Source of the DNA: Chloroflexota bacterium
GTDB taxonomy: Bacteria > Chloroflexota > Limnocylindria > QHBO01
Length of the DNA stretch: 14,134 nucleotides
Reading direction: 5' to 3'
NCBI GenBank assembly: GCA_019348395.1
Contig: JAHWJN010000017.1
Coordinates: 1-14,134, forward strand
Both the position numbers and the translations under genes were made by a program. The notes under the pieces were generated by a model. The model was given only the letters and a program-made list of their open reading frames with translations. It did not search any database and was not told where the DNA came from. Each line of letters begins with the position of its first letter. Position 1 is the first letter of the stretch. Shown here one piece after another: positions 7,769-13,969 of this stretch.

Positions 7769-7774
7769 TAGACT
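7769..7774 (+). promoter_or_regulatory. Possible -10 element for a leaderless rnhB transcript
   Basis: TAGACT ends 6 bp before the GTG start of rnhB, the spacing expected if transcription begins at or next to the start codon. No Shine-Dalgarno sequence and no convincing -35 box are visible. The alternative is read-through from rplS with coupled translation. Confidence 0.35.
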
Positions 7775-7780
7775 GGCCGC

Positions 7781-8503
7781 GTGTCAGTCGCGCCACACGC
7801 CGGTTCTCGCAAGCCTTCGACCAGGATCGAGCGCGCCCACTGGGCCGCGGGACGGAGCCACGTCGTGGGGGCCGATGCGGTCGGCGTGGCCTGCCTGGCT
7901 GGTCCCGTTCTGGCCGCCGCGGTAGTGATGCCACCCCGTGCCCGCCGCATCCCGGGTGTCCGTGACTCGAAGCAGCTGACCCGGGCCCAGCGCGAGCGCC
8001 TCTTCCCGATCATTCTCCGGCGGGCCACGGCGGTCGGCCTGGGCGCCGCGAGCGTGGCCGAGATCGATCGGATGAACATCTACCACGCCACCAACCTGGC
8101 CATGCGGCGGGCCATCTGCCGCCTGCACGACCGCGACCACGTCCTCATCGACGGCCTGCGCGTCCACCGGTTCGAGGAGTCGGTCGGCCCGTACACGGCG
8201 ATCGTCAAGGGGGATGCTCGCTGCTACTCGATCGCCGCGGCATCGATCGTGGCAAAGGTGGTCCGCGACCGCCTCATGGACCGCCTGGCCCCGAGACATC
8301 CGCACTACGGCTGGGAACGCAACGCCGGCTACGCGACCGCCGACCACCGGCAGGGGATCGAGGAACATGGCATCACGCCGCTCCACCGGCGCTCCTTCGC
8401 CCGGGTCCGCGCCGTGGTGCTGGGGGAGCAGCTTCCGCTCGACCTGGACGACGCGACCCCGCAGCCGGTCGTCGAGCGCCATTCGGTCCTGCTGCCCGCC
8501 TGA
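7781..8503 (+). CDS. rnhB: Ribonuclease HII-family protein with altered active-site motif
   Basis: RNase HII removes ribonucleotides and RNA primers from DNA using a DEDD metal site. The 240-residue protein is clearly this family: DSKQLT at 62-67, NIYHATNLAMRRA from 99, VLIDG at 121-125, IVKGDARCYSIAAASIVAKV from 141, YGWERNAGY from 176 and HGITPLHRRSF from 196. The first catalytic Asp (D32), D124 and D145 are kept. The motif normally reading DE-x-GRG is D32-A-V-G-V-A here, so the second catalytic acid is Ala33 and the Arg and last Gly that read the ribose 2'-OH are Val and Ala. Flanking residues (VVGAD, CLAGPVLAAAVV) are normal. The enzyme may be inactive or altered, or the site may hold a sequencing error. 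GTG 7781 is chosen by position; no ribosome-binding site is seen. Confidence 0.93.
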   Translation: MSVAPHAGSRKPSTRIERAHWAAGRSHVVGADAVGVACLAGPVLAAAVVMPPRARRIPGVRDSKQLTRAQRERLFPIILRRATAVGLGAASVAEIDRMNIYHATNLAMRRAICRLHDRDHVLIDGLRVHRFEESVGPYTAIVKGDARCYSIAAASIVAKVVRDRLMDRLAPRHPHYGWERNAGYATADHRQGIEEHGITPLHRRSFARVRAVVLGEQLPLDLDDATPQPVVERHSVLLPA

Positions 8504-8552
8504 TAAGCGCCCGGTACGCCGCCGGTAATCGTCCACGCCGCATTCTCGCGGC

Positions 8553-8924
8553 ATGGCCGACCCGCGTCACGTGCTCGGGCGCGCCGCCGAGGCGGCGGTC
8601 GAACGCTGGCTGTGCGCAGCCGGTTGGCGCATCCTTGCTCGTCGGATCCGGCCGACTACCGGCGGTGGAGAGATCGACCTCGTCGCGCTGGACCCCTCCG
8701 GCGTGCTCGTCGCGGTGGAAGTCCGTGCCCGACGCAGCCGACGGGCGGGCGCCGCCGCCGCCAGCGTCGACGCGCGGCGGGTGCGGCGCCTGGGGCGGGC
8801 GCTCGCCGCTATCGGTCCCATGTCGCGATGGCCGCATGCCGGACTCCGCGTCGACCTGGTGACGGTCGAACCGACCGACGTGCCGGGCCGGTGGCGGCTG
8901 ACCCGGCTCCCGAGCATCGGCTAG
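8553..8924 (+). CDS. yraN: YraN / UPF0102 family endonuclease-like protein
   Basis: This 123-residue protein belongs to the UPF0102 (YraN) family, which has a Holliday-junction-resolvase/PD-(D/E)XK-type fold; its biological role is not firmly established. The N-terminal GRAAEAAVERWLCAAGWRIL helix-strand, the core GGGEIDLVALD (37-47) and the VAVEVRAR strand (53-60) give the expected E...GEID...VEV(K/R) pattern, with Arg in place of the usual Lys. The DARRVRRLGRAL helix and C-terminal RVDLVTVE are also typical. Only 49 bp separate it from rnhB, its usual neighbour. A GCCGC/GCGGC stem (8537-8552) lies right before the ATG and no Shine-Dalgarno sequence is visible. It ends 4 bp from the convergent LysM gene. 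Confidence 0.9.
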   Translation: MADPRHVLGRAAEAAVERWLCAAGWRILARRIRPTTGGGEIDLVALDPSGVLVAVEVRARRSRRAGAAAASVDARRVRRLGRALAAIGPMSRWPHAGLRVDLVTVEPTDVPGRWRLTRLPSIG

Positions 8925-8928
8925 CGAT

Positions 8929-10050
8929 TCAGTCGCCGAACAGGGTCACGAGCGTTTTGATCGAGGCCAGGTACCGCCGGCTGACCGGGTAGACGCCGTG
9001 ACGATCGGCACCCGTCTGGCCCTGGTAATACGCGGCAAGGACGAGGTCGACGTTGCCTCGGTAGCGGTCGAGGTAGTGCGCCAGCAGCCGGACGCCGGCC
9101 CGCACGTTCTGGCGCGTGTCCCTGAGGTCGACTCTGGCTCCGAGCATCGCCTCGCCCACCCAGGCGCCGGTTGCCGGCAGCAGCTGCATGACGCCGATGG
9201 CGCCCGCGTGGCTGACGACACCCTGCTGCCAGCCCGACTCCTGCCAGGCAACGGCCAGCGCGAGCGCCGCGGGCACGTCGTACCGTCGCGCTTCTTCGAC
9301 GATGACGCGCCGGACCCCGTCACGCCGTTCCATGACGGCGCGCATCGAGGCGGGAACGGTCGCTTGCCGCGTATCGGTCTGCGCGGCTGCCCCGGGAATG
9401 GCGAGCCGCTGGCCCGCATGGATGCGGCTGGGGTTGGCGATGCCGTTGGCGCGCACGATGGCCGAGACGCTCACCGCGTACCGCCGAGCGATGCCGGTGA
9501 GGTGCTCGCCGGACCGGACCGTATGGGTTCGCGCAGCCGCAGGGGCGTTCGGCTTCGCGGCGCTGGGCGCGGGAGCTGGTCCGGGTCGGGAGGTGGCAGG
9601 GGTCGTCACGGCGCCGGGGATGACGAGTCGCTGGCCGGCGAAGATGCGGCTCGGGTTCGCGAGGCGGTTGGCCGCCGCGATCGCCCCGATGCTGACGGCG
9701 TAGTGTCTGGCGATGCCGGTGAGATGCTCGCCGGACCGCACGATGTGGCTGCGCTCGCTCGGGGCGGCATTGGCCGCCGGACGCGGGGGAGCGGGCGGAC
9801 GGGCCGACGAGGGCTGACTCCGCAGCTGCAGCCGCTGGCCCGCATAGATGCGGTTGGGGTCGGACAGATCGTTGAGCTCGACGAGCTCCGCGATGGCGAT
9901 GCCATGACGCTTCGAGATCGCGGTCAGCGTGTCGCCGGGGCGTACGACGACGGCGGGGTCCGCAGCCATGGTGACGCCCGCGAGCAGCGGGCCGAGGGCG
10001 ACGGTGGCGGTCAGGCTCAAGAGGGGCACGAAGCGCCTGGGTCGTGGCAA
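8929..10050 (-). CDS. Secreted triple-LysM lytic transglycosylase-like protein
   Basis: This 373-residue exported protein probably binds and cuts peptidoglycan. Residues 1-29 form a signal peptide (MPRPRR, hydrophobic core, cut near GVTMA-A). LysM domains lie at about 34-76, 102-145 and 176-219, each ending in an AGQRL segment and joined by Pro/Ala-rich linkers. The C-terminal domain (about 235-373) is of the soluble lytic transglycosylase/GH23 type: WQESGW with probable catalytic Glu271, AGAIGVMQLLPATG, NVRAGVRLLAHYLDRYRGN and LAAYYQG. The TTG at 10050 is the chosen start because GGGAGG lies 9 nt upstream and the signal peptide then begins correctly; an in-frame TTG at 10143 coincides with the -35 box. 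It is the only minus-strand gene here, convergent with yraN and divergent from rpsB. Function is inferred from domains. Confidence 0.92.
   Translation of the reverse strand: MPRPRRFVPLLSLTATVALGPLLAGVTMAADPAVVVRPGDTLTAISKRHGIAIAELVELNDLSDPNRIYAGQRLQLRSQPSSARPPAPPRPAANAAPSERSHIVRSGEHLTGIARHYAVSIGAIAAANRLANPSRIFAGQRLVIPGAVTTPATSRPGPAPAPSAAKPNAPAAARTHTVRSGEHLTGIARRYAVSVSAIVRANGIANPSRIHAGQRLAIPGAAAQTDTRQATVPASMRAVMERRDGVRRVIVEEARRYDVPAALALAVAWQESGWQQGVVSHAGAIGVMQLLPATGAWVGEAMLGARVDLRDTRQNVRAGVRLLAHYLDRYRGNVDLVLAAYYQGQTGADRHGVYPVSRRYLASIKTLVTLFGD
9394..9747 (-). repeat. Pair of near-identical LysM modules (2 and 3) in the transglycosylase gene
   Basis: Module 2 (bases 9616-9747) and module 3 (9394-9525) encode 44-residue units that match at 34 of 44 positions by my alignment, sharing VRSGEHLTGIAR and the ANPSRI...AGQRL ending. 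Module 1 (about 9823-9951) is clearly more divergent. The pattern suggests internal duplication of one LysM unit with its linker after the three-module ancestor or a two-module form existed. Confidence 0.8.
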
Positions 10051-10059
10051 GGGATCGAT

Positions 10060-10065
10060 CCTCCC
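10060..10065 (-). promoter_or_regulatory. Ribosome binding site deciding the LysM gene start
   Basis: On the minus strand GGGAGG lies 9 nt before the TTG at 10050-10048. It is the only good Shine-Dalgarno match in the upstream part of the frame and places the start directly before a textbook signal peptide. Confidence 0.6.
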
Positions 10066-10115
10066 GGTGCATTGGCGTGAGGACACCGGGCACAGCCACC
10101 CGGCGACGGAGGCCG

Positions 10116-10143
10116 ATGCTAGGAGCGTCCGGGGTGCGGTCAA
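10116..10143 (-). promoter_or_regulatory. Putative sigma-70-type promoter of the LysM transglycosylase gene
   Basis: On the minus strand TTGACC (10143-10138) and TAGCAT (10121-10116) are 16 bp apart. Transcription would start near 10109, about 60 nt before the TTG start at 10050. The -35 box coincides with the furthest upstream in-frame TTG, which argues against that codon as an initiator. Confidence 0.6.
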
Positions 10144-10223
10144 GGTACGTCAGGGTGTCCCGGGAGTACTTCGGTACCGTGGATCGGCGTGATGGAGCGA
10201 CCCGTGGGATGCCTCGCCGGCTC

Positions 10224-10232
10224 TGATATACT
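10224..10232 (+). promoter_or_regulatory. Extended -10 promoter of the rpsB-tsf-pyrH-frr-uppS-cdsA run
   Basis: TGATATACT is an extended -10 element (TGN followed by TATACT at 10227-10232). The sequence 17 bp upstream (around 10204) does not resemble TTGACA, which an extended -10 can compensate for. Transcription would start near 10239, giving a leader of about 135 nt before rpsB. Confidence 0.65.
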
Positions 10233-10240
10233 TTCCGTCG

Positions 10241-10264
10241 CTCGCGCAGCCGCGCGGGCCTTTT
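10241..10264 (+). terminator. Possible attenuator hairpin early in the rpsB leader
   Basis: Bases 10241-10247 can pair with 10252-10258 (seven pairs including one U-G) around an AGCC loop, followed by CC and TTTT at 10261-10264. This looks like a weak intrinsic terminator just downstream of the predicted transcription start, so it could attenuate the operon. The T run is short and function is inference. Confidence 0.35.
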
Positions 10265-10305
10265 CCCATCACACACGCCCGATGGATCCCTGCTGGCCGG
10301 CGGTG

Positions 10306-10341
10306 CCGCGACGAAACGTCGCGGTCGGTCCGGGAACCGAC
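10306..10341 (+). promoter_or_regulatory. Tandem stem-loops in the rpsB leader (possible S2-responsive control)
   Basis: CCGCGACG (10306-10313) pairs perfectly with CGTCGCGG (10317-10324) around AAA. Adjacent GTCGGT (10324-10329) pairs with ACCGAC (10336-10341) around CCGGGA. The two stems touch at 10324, and the following CCGACGTCGG palindrome (10337-10346) allows alternative pairings. They end 20 nt before the ribosome-binding site. In E. coli and others S2 represses its own rpsB-tsf message through the leader; a similar role here is inference. Confidence 0.45.
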
Positions 10342-10360
10342 GTCGGGCGGAGGAACAACC

Positions 10361-10365
10361 GGAGG
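10361..10365 (+). promoter_or_regulatory. Ribosome binding site fixing the GTG start of rpsB
   Basis: GGAGG lies 8 nt before GTG 10374, an ideal spacing. The in-frame ATG at 10389 would be 23 nt away, so the GTG is preferred. Confidence 0.7.
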
Positions 10366-10373
10366 TTTTCACC

Positions 10374-11324
10374 GTGGCTGCCACCAGCATGAAGCAGCTG
10401 CTCGAAGCGGGCGTCCACTTCGGGCATCAGACCCGGCGCTGGAACCCGAAGATGCGCGAGTACATCTTCGGCGAGCGCAACGGGATCCACATCATCGACC
10501 TGGCCCAGACGGTCAGCCGCCTCGAGGCCGCGCTCGACTTCGTTCGCGAGACCGTGCGGCGGGGGGACAGCGTCCTGTTCGTGGGGACCAAGAAGCAGGC
10601 GCAGGGGTCGCTGGCCGAGGCCGCCCAGCAGTCCGGCCAGCACTACGTCAACACCCGCTGGCTCGGCGGCATGCTGACGAACTTCACGACCATCAAGCGC
10701 CGGATCCAGCGCCTCGAGGCGCTGGAGGCGAGACGCGACGCCGGCGAGTTCGAGCGCCTCACCAAGAAAGAGGCCACGAAGCTCAGCGACGAGATCACGA
10801 AGCTCGACGCCGCGCTCGGCGGCATCCGGAAGATGCGCCGGCTGCCCGGGGCGGTCTTCATCGTCGACCCGCACCGCGAGTCCATCGCGGTGGCCGAGGC
10901 ACGCCGGCTCGAGATCCCGATCGTGGCGATGACCGACACGAACTGCGACCCCGACCTCATCGACTGGGTGATCCCGGCCAACGACGACGCGATCCGCTCC
11001 GTTCGGCTCATCTGCTCCCTCGTCGCCGATGCGGCGACCACGGCCCAGCAGGAGCGCCAGGCGCAGCTCGACGAGGAGTTCGAGCAGGCCGAGGCGATTC
11101 CGCCGGTCGACGACACGGCGCTCGGCACGGATGCCGATTACAGCGCCGCGCTCGCGTCGGGTGAGGCCCTCGTCTTCGAGCCCGAGCCGGAGGAGGACGA
11201 GGAGGAGGAGCGCAAGGCGCGCGCCCGACGTGCCGCCCACATCGAGGAGGGCGAGCCGGAGCACGACCCGGACCGCGAGCACGAGCGCCAGGTCGAGGAG
11301 AAGGTCAAGGAGCCCCGCCCGTAG
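10374..11324 (+). CDS. rpsB: Small ribosomal subunit protein S2 (uS2) with charged C-terminal extension
   Basis: S2 joins the 30S subunit late, and with S1 helps mRNA binding. The core (about 1-225) is fully conserved: [99 protein letters not shown]. The protein has 316 residues, while S2 is usually about 230-260. The extra part from about 226 is highly charged: Gln/Glu-rich first, then an acidic block [12 protein letters not shown] near 269-280, then mixed Arg/His/Glu to the end. It is probably disordered. The GTG start is set by the ribosome-binding site. It is the first gene of the operon with tsf, the usual partner. Confidence 0.97.
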   Translation: MAATSMKQLLEAGVHFGHQTRRWNPKMREYIFGERNGIHIIDLAQTVSRLEAALDFVRETVRRGDSVLFVGTKKQAQGSLAEAAQQSGQHYVNTRWLGGMLTNFTTIKRRIQRLEALEARRDAGEFERLTKKEATKLSDEITKLDAALGGIRKMRRLPGAVFIVDPHRESIAVAEARRLEIPIVAMTDTNCDPDLIDWVIPANDDAIRSVRLICSLVADAATTAQQERQAQLDEEFEQAEAIPPVDDTALGTDADYSAALASGEALVFEPEPEEDEEEERKARARRAAHIEEGEPEHDPDREHERQVEEKVKEPRP

Positions 11325-11331
11325 CGGAGGC

Positions 11332-11340
11332 AGGAAAGGA
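11332..11340 (+). promoter_or_regulatory. Ribosome binding site of tsf
   Basis: AGGAAAGGA sits in the 18-bp gap between rpsB and tsf and ends 2 nt before the ATG at 11343, with the AGGA core 7 nt away. The same AGGAAAGGA core recurs before frr (12698), where spacing is similar. It suggests tsf is translated independently at high level. Confidence 0.65.
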
Positions 11341-11342
11341 CA

Positions 11343-11975
11343 ATGACGAACACGCTGATGATCAAGCCAGAGGACGTGAAGCGGCTGCGCGAGCAGACCG
11401 GCGCGGGGATCATGGACTGCAAGCGCGCGCTGGAGGAGTCCGGCGGCGACTACGAGCAGGCGGTGCTGTGGCTGCGCGAGAAGGGACTTTCGACCGCCGC
11501 CAAGAAGGCGGGCCGGGTGGCCCGCGAGGGCATCGTCGCGAGCTACATCCACCACGGCTCCCGCCTCGGCGTGCTGCTCGAGCTGAACTGCGAGACGGAC
11601 TTCGTGGCCCGCACCGACGACTTCCAGCAGCTGGCGCGCGACATCGCGATGCAGATCGCGGGCATGGCGCCGCAGTACGTGAGCCGCGATGAGGTGCCAT
11701 CCGAGGTTGTCGAGGAGCAGAAGCGGCTCTTCGCCGTCGACGCGGAACGTGACGGGCGGCCGGCCGACAAGATCCCGACCATCGTCGAGGGCAAGCTGAA
11801 CAAGTGGTACGAGTCGGTCTGCCTGCTCGACCAGCCCTATCGCGACACCGACCGGAAAATCTCCGACCTCATCACCGAGAAGGTGGCCCTGCTGGGCGAG
11901 AACATCAGGGTCGCCCGCTTCGTCCGCATGGGCGTCGGCGAGTCCGCCGAGGCGCCGACCGACGAAGGCGCCTGA
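11343..11975 (+). CDS. tsf: Translation elongation factor Ts, short form
   Basis: EF-Ts is the guanine-nucleotide exchange factor that recycles EF-Tu-GDP. At 210 residues it is the short type, without the second dimer-type core repeat of E. coli EF-Ts. The N-terminal UBA-like domain reads VKRLREQTGAGIMDCKRALEE, and the Tu-interacting loop TDFVAR and the ELNCETDF core are intact, as is the C-terminal LLDQPYRDTDRKI. The last dozen residues (ESAEAPTDEGA) are a short acidic tail. It follows rpsB by 18 bp and precedes pyrH by 3 bp, so all are probably on one message. The short form fits Chloroflexota or Thermus-like lineages better than typical Actinobacteria. Confidence 0.97.
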   Translation: MTNTLMIKPEDVKRLREQTGAGIMDCKRALEESGGDYEQAVLWLREKGLSTAAKKAGRVAREGIVASYIHHGSRLGVLLELNCETDFVARTDDFQQLARDIAMQIAGMAPQYVSRDEVPSEVVEEQKRLFAVDAERDGRPADKIPTIVEGKLNKWYESVCLLDQPYRDTDRKISDLITEKVALLGENIRVARFVRMGVGESAEAPTDEGA

Positions 11976-11978
11976 CCG

Positions 11979-12716
11979 ATGACCGAGGCGGAGGCCGCCA
12001 CGCCTCGCCGGGTGCTGCTCAAGCTCTCCGGCGAAGCCCTGATGGGCGAGCACGAGTACGGGATCGATCCCGACGTCGTGCGCGGGATCGCCCGTCAGGT
12101 GGCGGAGTCCGCCCGTGACGGCATCCAGATCGCCATCGTCGTGGGTGGCGGAAACATCTTCCGGGGCCTCGCGGCCAGCGCGAAGGGGATGGACCGCGCC
12201 ACCGGCGACTACATGGGGATGCTCGCCACGGCCATGAACGGCCTGGCCATCCAGGACGCGCTCGAGCAGGCAGGCTGCCCGACTCGCGTCATGAGCGCGA
12301 TCGCCATGAACGAGATCGCCGAGCCGTACATCCGCCGCCGTGCGGTGCGCCACCTGGAGAAGGGCCGCGTGGTGGTCCTGGTCGCCGGGACGGGTAACCC
12401 GTACTTCACCACCGACACCGCCGCCACACTGCGCGCGGTCGAGGTCCATGCCCAGGTCATCCTGAAGGCGACTCGAGTCGACGGGGTGTACGATGCCGAC
12501 CCCGAGACGCACCCGGAGGCACAGCGCTACAGCCACGTCGGCTACACGGAGTTGCTGAGCAACCGGCTCCAGGCACTGGATGCCACCGCCGTCAGCCTTG
12601 CCATGGACAACGAGATGCCGATCGTCGTGTTCGACATGACCGTCGCCGGCAACATCGCGCGCGCCGTGCGCGGGGAGCGGATCGGCACGCTGATCTCAGG
12701 AAAGGAGTCCCGATGA
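11979..12716 (+). CDS. pyrH: Uridylate kinase (UMP kinase)
   Basis: PyrH phosphorylates UMP to UDP with ATP, the entry to UTP, CTP and UDP-sugar cell-wall precursors. The bacterial form is a hexamer of the amino-acid-kinase fold, regulated by GTP and UTP. The 245 residues are standard: [12 protein letters not shown] (12-23), [10 protein letters not shown] (54-63), [18 protein letters not shown] (73-90), [15 protein letters not shown] (135-149), [14 protein letters not shown] (162-175) and the C-terminal [12 protein letters not shown]. The ATG is 3 bp after the tsf stop, with GAAGG at 11964-11968 as a modest ribosome-binding site. The last four bases (ATGA) overlap the frr start. Confidence 0.97.
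   Translation: MTEAEAATPRRVLLKLSGEALMGEHEYGIDPDVVRGIARQVAESARDGIQIAIVVGGGNIFRGLAASAKGMDRATGDYMGMLATAMNGLAIQDALEQAGCPTRVMSAIAMNEIAEPYIRRRAVRHLEKGRVVVLVAGTGNPYFTTDTAATLRAVEVHAQVILKATRVDGVYDADPETHPEAQRYSHVGYTELLSNRLQALDATAVSLAMDNEMPIVVFDMTVAGNIARAVRGERIGTLISGKESR
12698..12707 (+). promoter_or_regulatory. Ribosome binding site of frr inside pyrH
   Basis: AGGAAAGGAG lies in the last codons of pyrH and ends 5 nt before ATG 12713. It supports that ATG, which overlaps the pyrH TGA by 4 bp. Confidence 0.65.
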
Positions 12717-13270
12717 CGCACGAGGCCCTGACCGACATCGAGCCGAAGATGCAGCGCGCCGTGGACGCCATGGAACGCGACTTCGCGGGGATCCGGACTG
12801 GCCGTGCGTCCACCGCGCTGGTGGAGCGCATCACGGTCGACTACTACGGCGCGCAGACACCACTCAACCAGGTGGCCGGCATCAGCACCCCCGATGCGCA
12901 TCTCATCGTCATCCAGCCATGGGATCGGTCCGTCCTGGCGGCCATAGAGAAGGCGATCACGAAGAGCGACATCGGCCTCATGCCGAACGTCGACGGCACC
13001 GTGGTACGGCTCAACGTCCCGCCGCTCACCGAGGAGCGGCGCAAGGAGATGGTGAAGCAGGTCCGGCGCCGCACCGAAGAGGGCCGTGTCGAGGTGCGCA
13101 ACCACCGCCGCGAGGCGGCCGACCGGCTGAAGAAGGCCCTCCGCGACGGCGACCTGTCCGAGGACGAGGAGCGCCGCGAGCTCGACAACCTGCAGAAGCT
13201 GACCGACCGATACATCGAGGCGATCGACTCGCGCGCCGACCGCAAGGAAGCCGAGATCCTGGAGGTCTGA
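12713..13270 (+). CDS. frr: Ribosome recycling factor RRF
   Basis: RRF acts with EF-G to split the post-termination ribosome so the subunits can be reused. The 185-residue length is exact for the family. The three-helix bundle and the hinge-linked domain are both visible: [23 protein letters not shown] from 24, [55 protein letters not shown], and the C-terminal [20 protein letters not shown] to DLSEDEERR. It overlaps pyrH by four bases and is followed by uppS after 2 bp, so translation is coupled. Confidence 0.98.
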   Translation: MTHEALTDIEPKMQRAVDAMERDFAGIRTGRASTALVERITVDYYGAQTPLNQVAGISTPDAHLIVIQPWDRSVLAAIEKAITKSDIGLMPNVDGTVVRLNVPPLTEERRKEMVKQVRRRTEEGRVEVRNHRREAADRLKKALRDGDLSEDEERRELDNLQKLTDRYIEAIDSRADRKEAEILEV

Positions 13271-13272
13271 CG

Positions 13273-13965
13273 GTGCCGGACGCCGTCCGTCCGCGGCACG
13301 TCGCCATCATCGCCGACGGCAACCGACGCTGGGCCCGGGAACGGAGCCTTCCGGTGCTGGCGGGTCACGTCCAGGGAATCGAGGCGATCAGACCCGTCGT
13401 GCGCCGGGCGCGCGACCTCGGCATCGAGACGCTGAGCGTCTACACCTTCAGCACGGAGAACTGGGGCCGCCCGAACGACGAGGTCACCGGCCTCTTCGGA
13501 CTCATCGACGGTGCGGTCCGTCAGTACACCGACGAGCTGATGACCGAGGGCGTCCAGGTTCGGGTCATCGGACGGCTCCACGAGGCGCCGGCCGACGTCC
13601 AGCGTTCCATCCGAGGAGCGGAGGAGCGGACGCGCGGCGGGACGGGGCTCACGCTGAACATCTGCTTCAATTACTCCGGCCGCGCCGAGATCGTGGATGC
13701 CGCGCGGGCACTGGTCGCGGCACGGGCCGATCCCAATGCCGTCGACGAGGCGCATTTCGCCGATCACCTCTACACCGCCGGACAGCCGGATGTCGACCTG
13801 CTGATCCGTACCGGCGGCGATCGGCGGACCAGCAACTTCCTGCTCTGGCAGGCCGCATATGCCGAGCTCGTCTTCTTCGACTGCTACTGGCCGGCCTTCA
13901 CCGTGGATGACTTCGACGCCGCGGTCGCCGAGTACGCGCGGCGCGACCGACGGTTCGGCGGCTGA
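13273..13965 (+). CDS. uppS: Isoprenyl transferase / undecaprenyl diphosphate synthase
   Basis: This cis-prenyltransferase extends farnesyl diphosphate with isopentenyl units to the undecaprenyl carrier of peptidoglycan and other envelope glycans. The start GTG 13273 sits 7 nt after GGAGG (13261-13265) and gives 230 residues. Hallmarks are HVAIIADGNRRWA with catalytic Asp15, YTFSTENW (57-64), FNYSGRAEI, and DLLIRTGGDRRTSNFLLWQAAYAEL from 175 to 199 with the metal-site Glu198. Compared with E. coli UppS, the residue pair Glu-His after GG is Asp-Arg here (183-184); other bacterial members vary at the second position, so activity is still expected, though chain length cannot be told. It precedes cdsA, the common frr-uppS-cdsA order. 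Confidence 0.95.
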   Translation: MPDAVRPRHVAIIADGNRRWARERSLPVLAGHVQGIEAIRPVVRRARDLGIETLSVYTFSTENWGRPNDEVTGLFGLIDGAVRQYTDELMTEGVQVRVIGRLHEAPADVQRSIRGAEERTRGGTGLTLNICFNYSGRAEIVDAARALVAARADPNAVDEAHFADHLYTAGQPDVDLLIRTGGDRRTSNFLLWQAAYAELVFFDCYWPAFTVDDFDAAVAEYARRDRRFGG

Positions 13966-13969
13966 GCCG

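Larger units (their letters stand above)
10051..10373. other. Divergent intergenic region between the LysM gene and rpsB
   Basis: These 323 bp hold no convincing protein gene. Reading left to right they contain the ribosome-binding site of the minus-strand LysM gene (10060-10065), its promoter (10116-10143), about 80 bp with no recognised signal, the extended -10 element of rpsB (10224-10232), and a roughly 135-nt rpsB leader with three stem-loops and a strong ribosome-binding site. A short frame beginning at ATG 10282 runs across the rpsB start but has no support. Confidence 0.8.

Noticed and set aside
8537..8552. A GCCGC/GCGGC stem directly before the yraN ATG as a translational switch
   Set aside because: Only five pairs in very GC-rich DNA and no ribosome-binding site to hide; chance is a sufficient explanation.
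8998..10080. A 360-residue plus-strand frame opposite the LysM gene
   Set aside because: The minus-strand frame has a signal peptide, LysM and GH23 motifs; the plus frame is Gly/Arg/Asp-rich with none.
10282..10392. A possible upstream reading frame from ATG 10282 in the rpsB leader overlapping the rpsB start
   Set aside because: No Shine-Dalgarno sequence precedes the ATG, and it crosses both leader stem-loops; the peptide has no regulatory codon run.
10269..12536. A 755-residue open frame on the minus strand opposite rpsB, tsf and pyrH
   Set aside because: It is antisense to three certain genes, has no recognisable domain and no promoter or ribosome-binding site that I could find.
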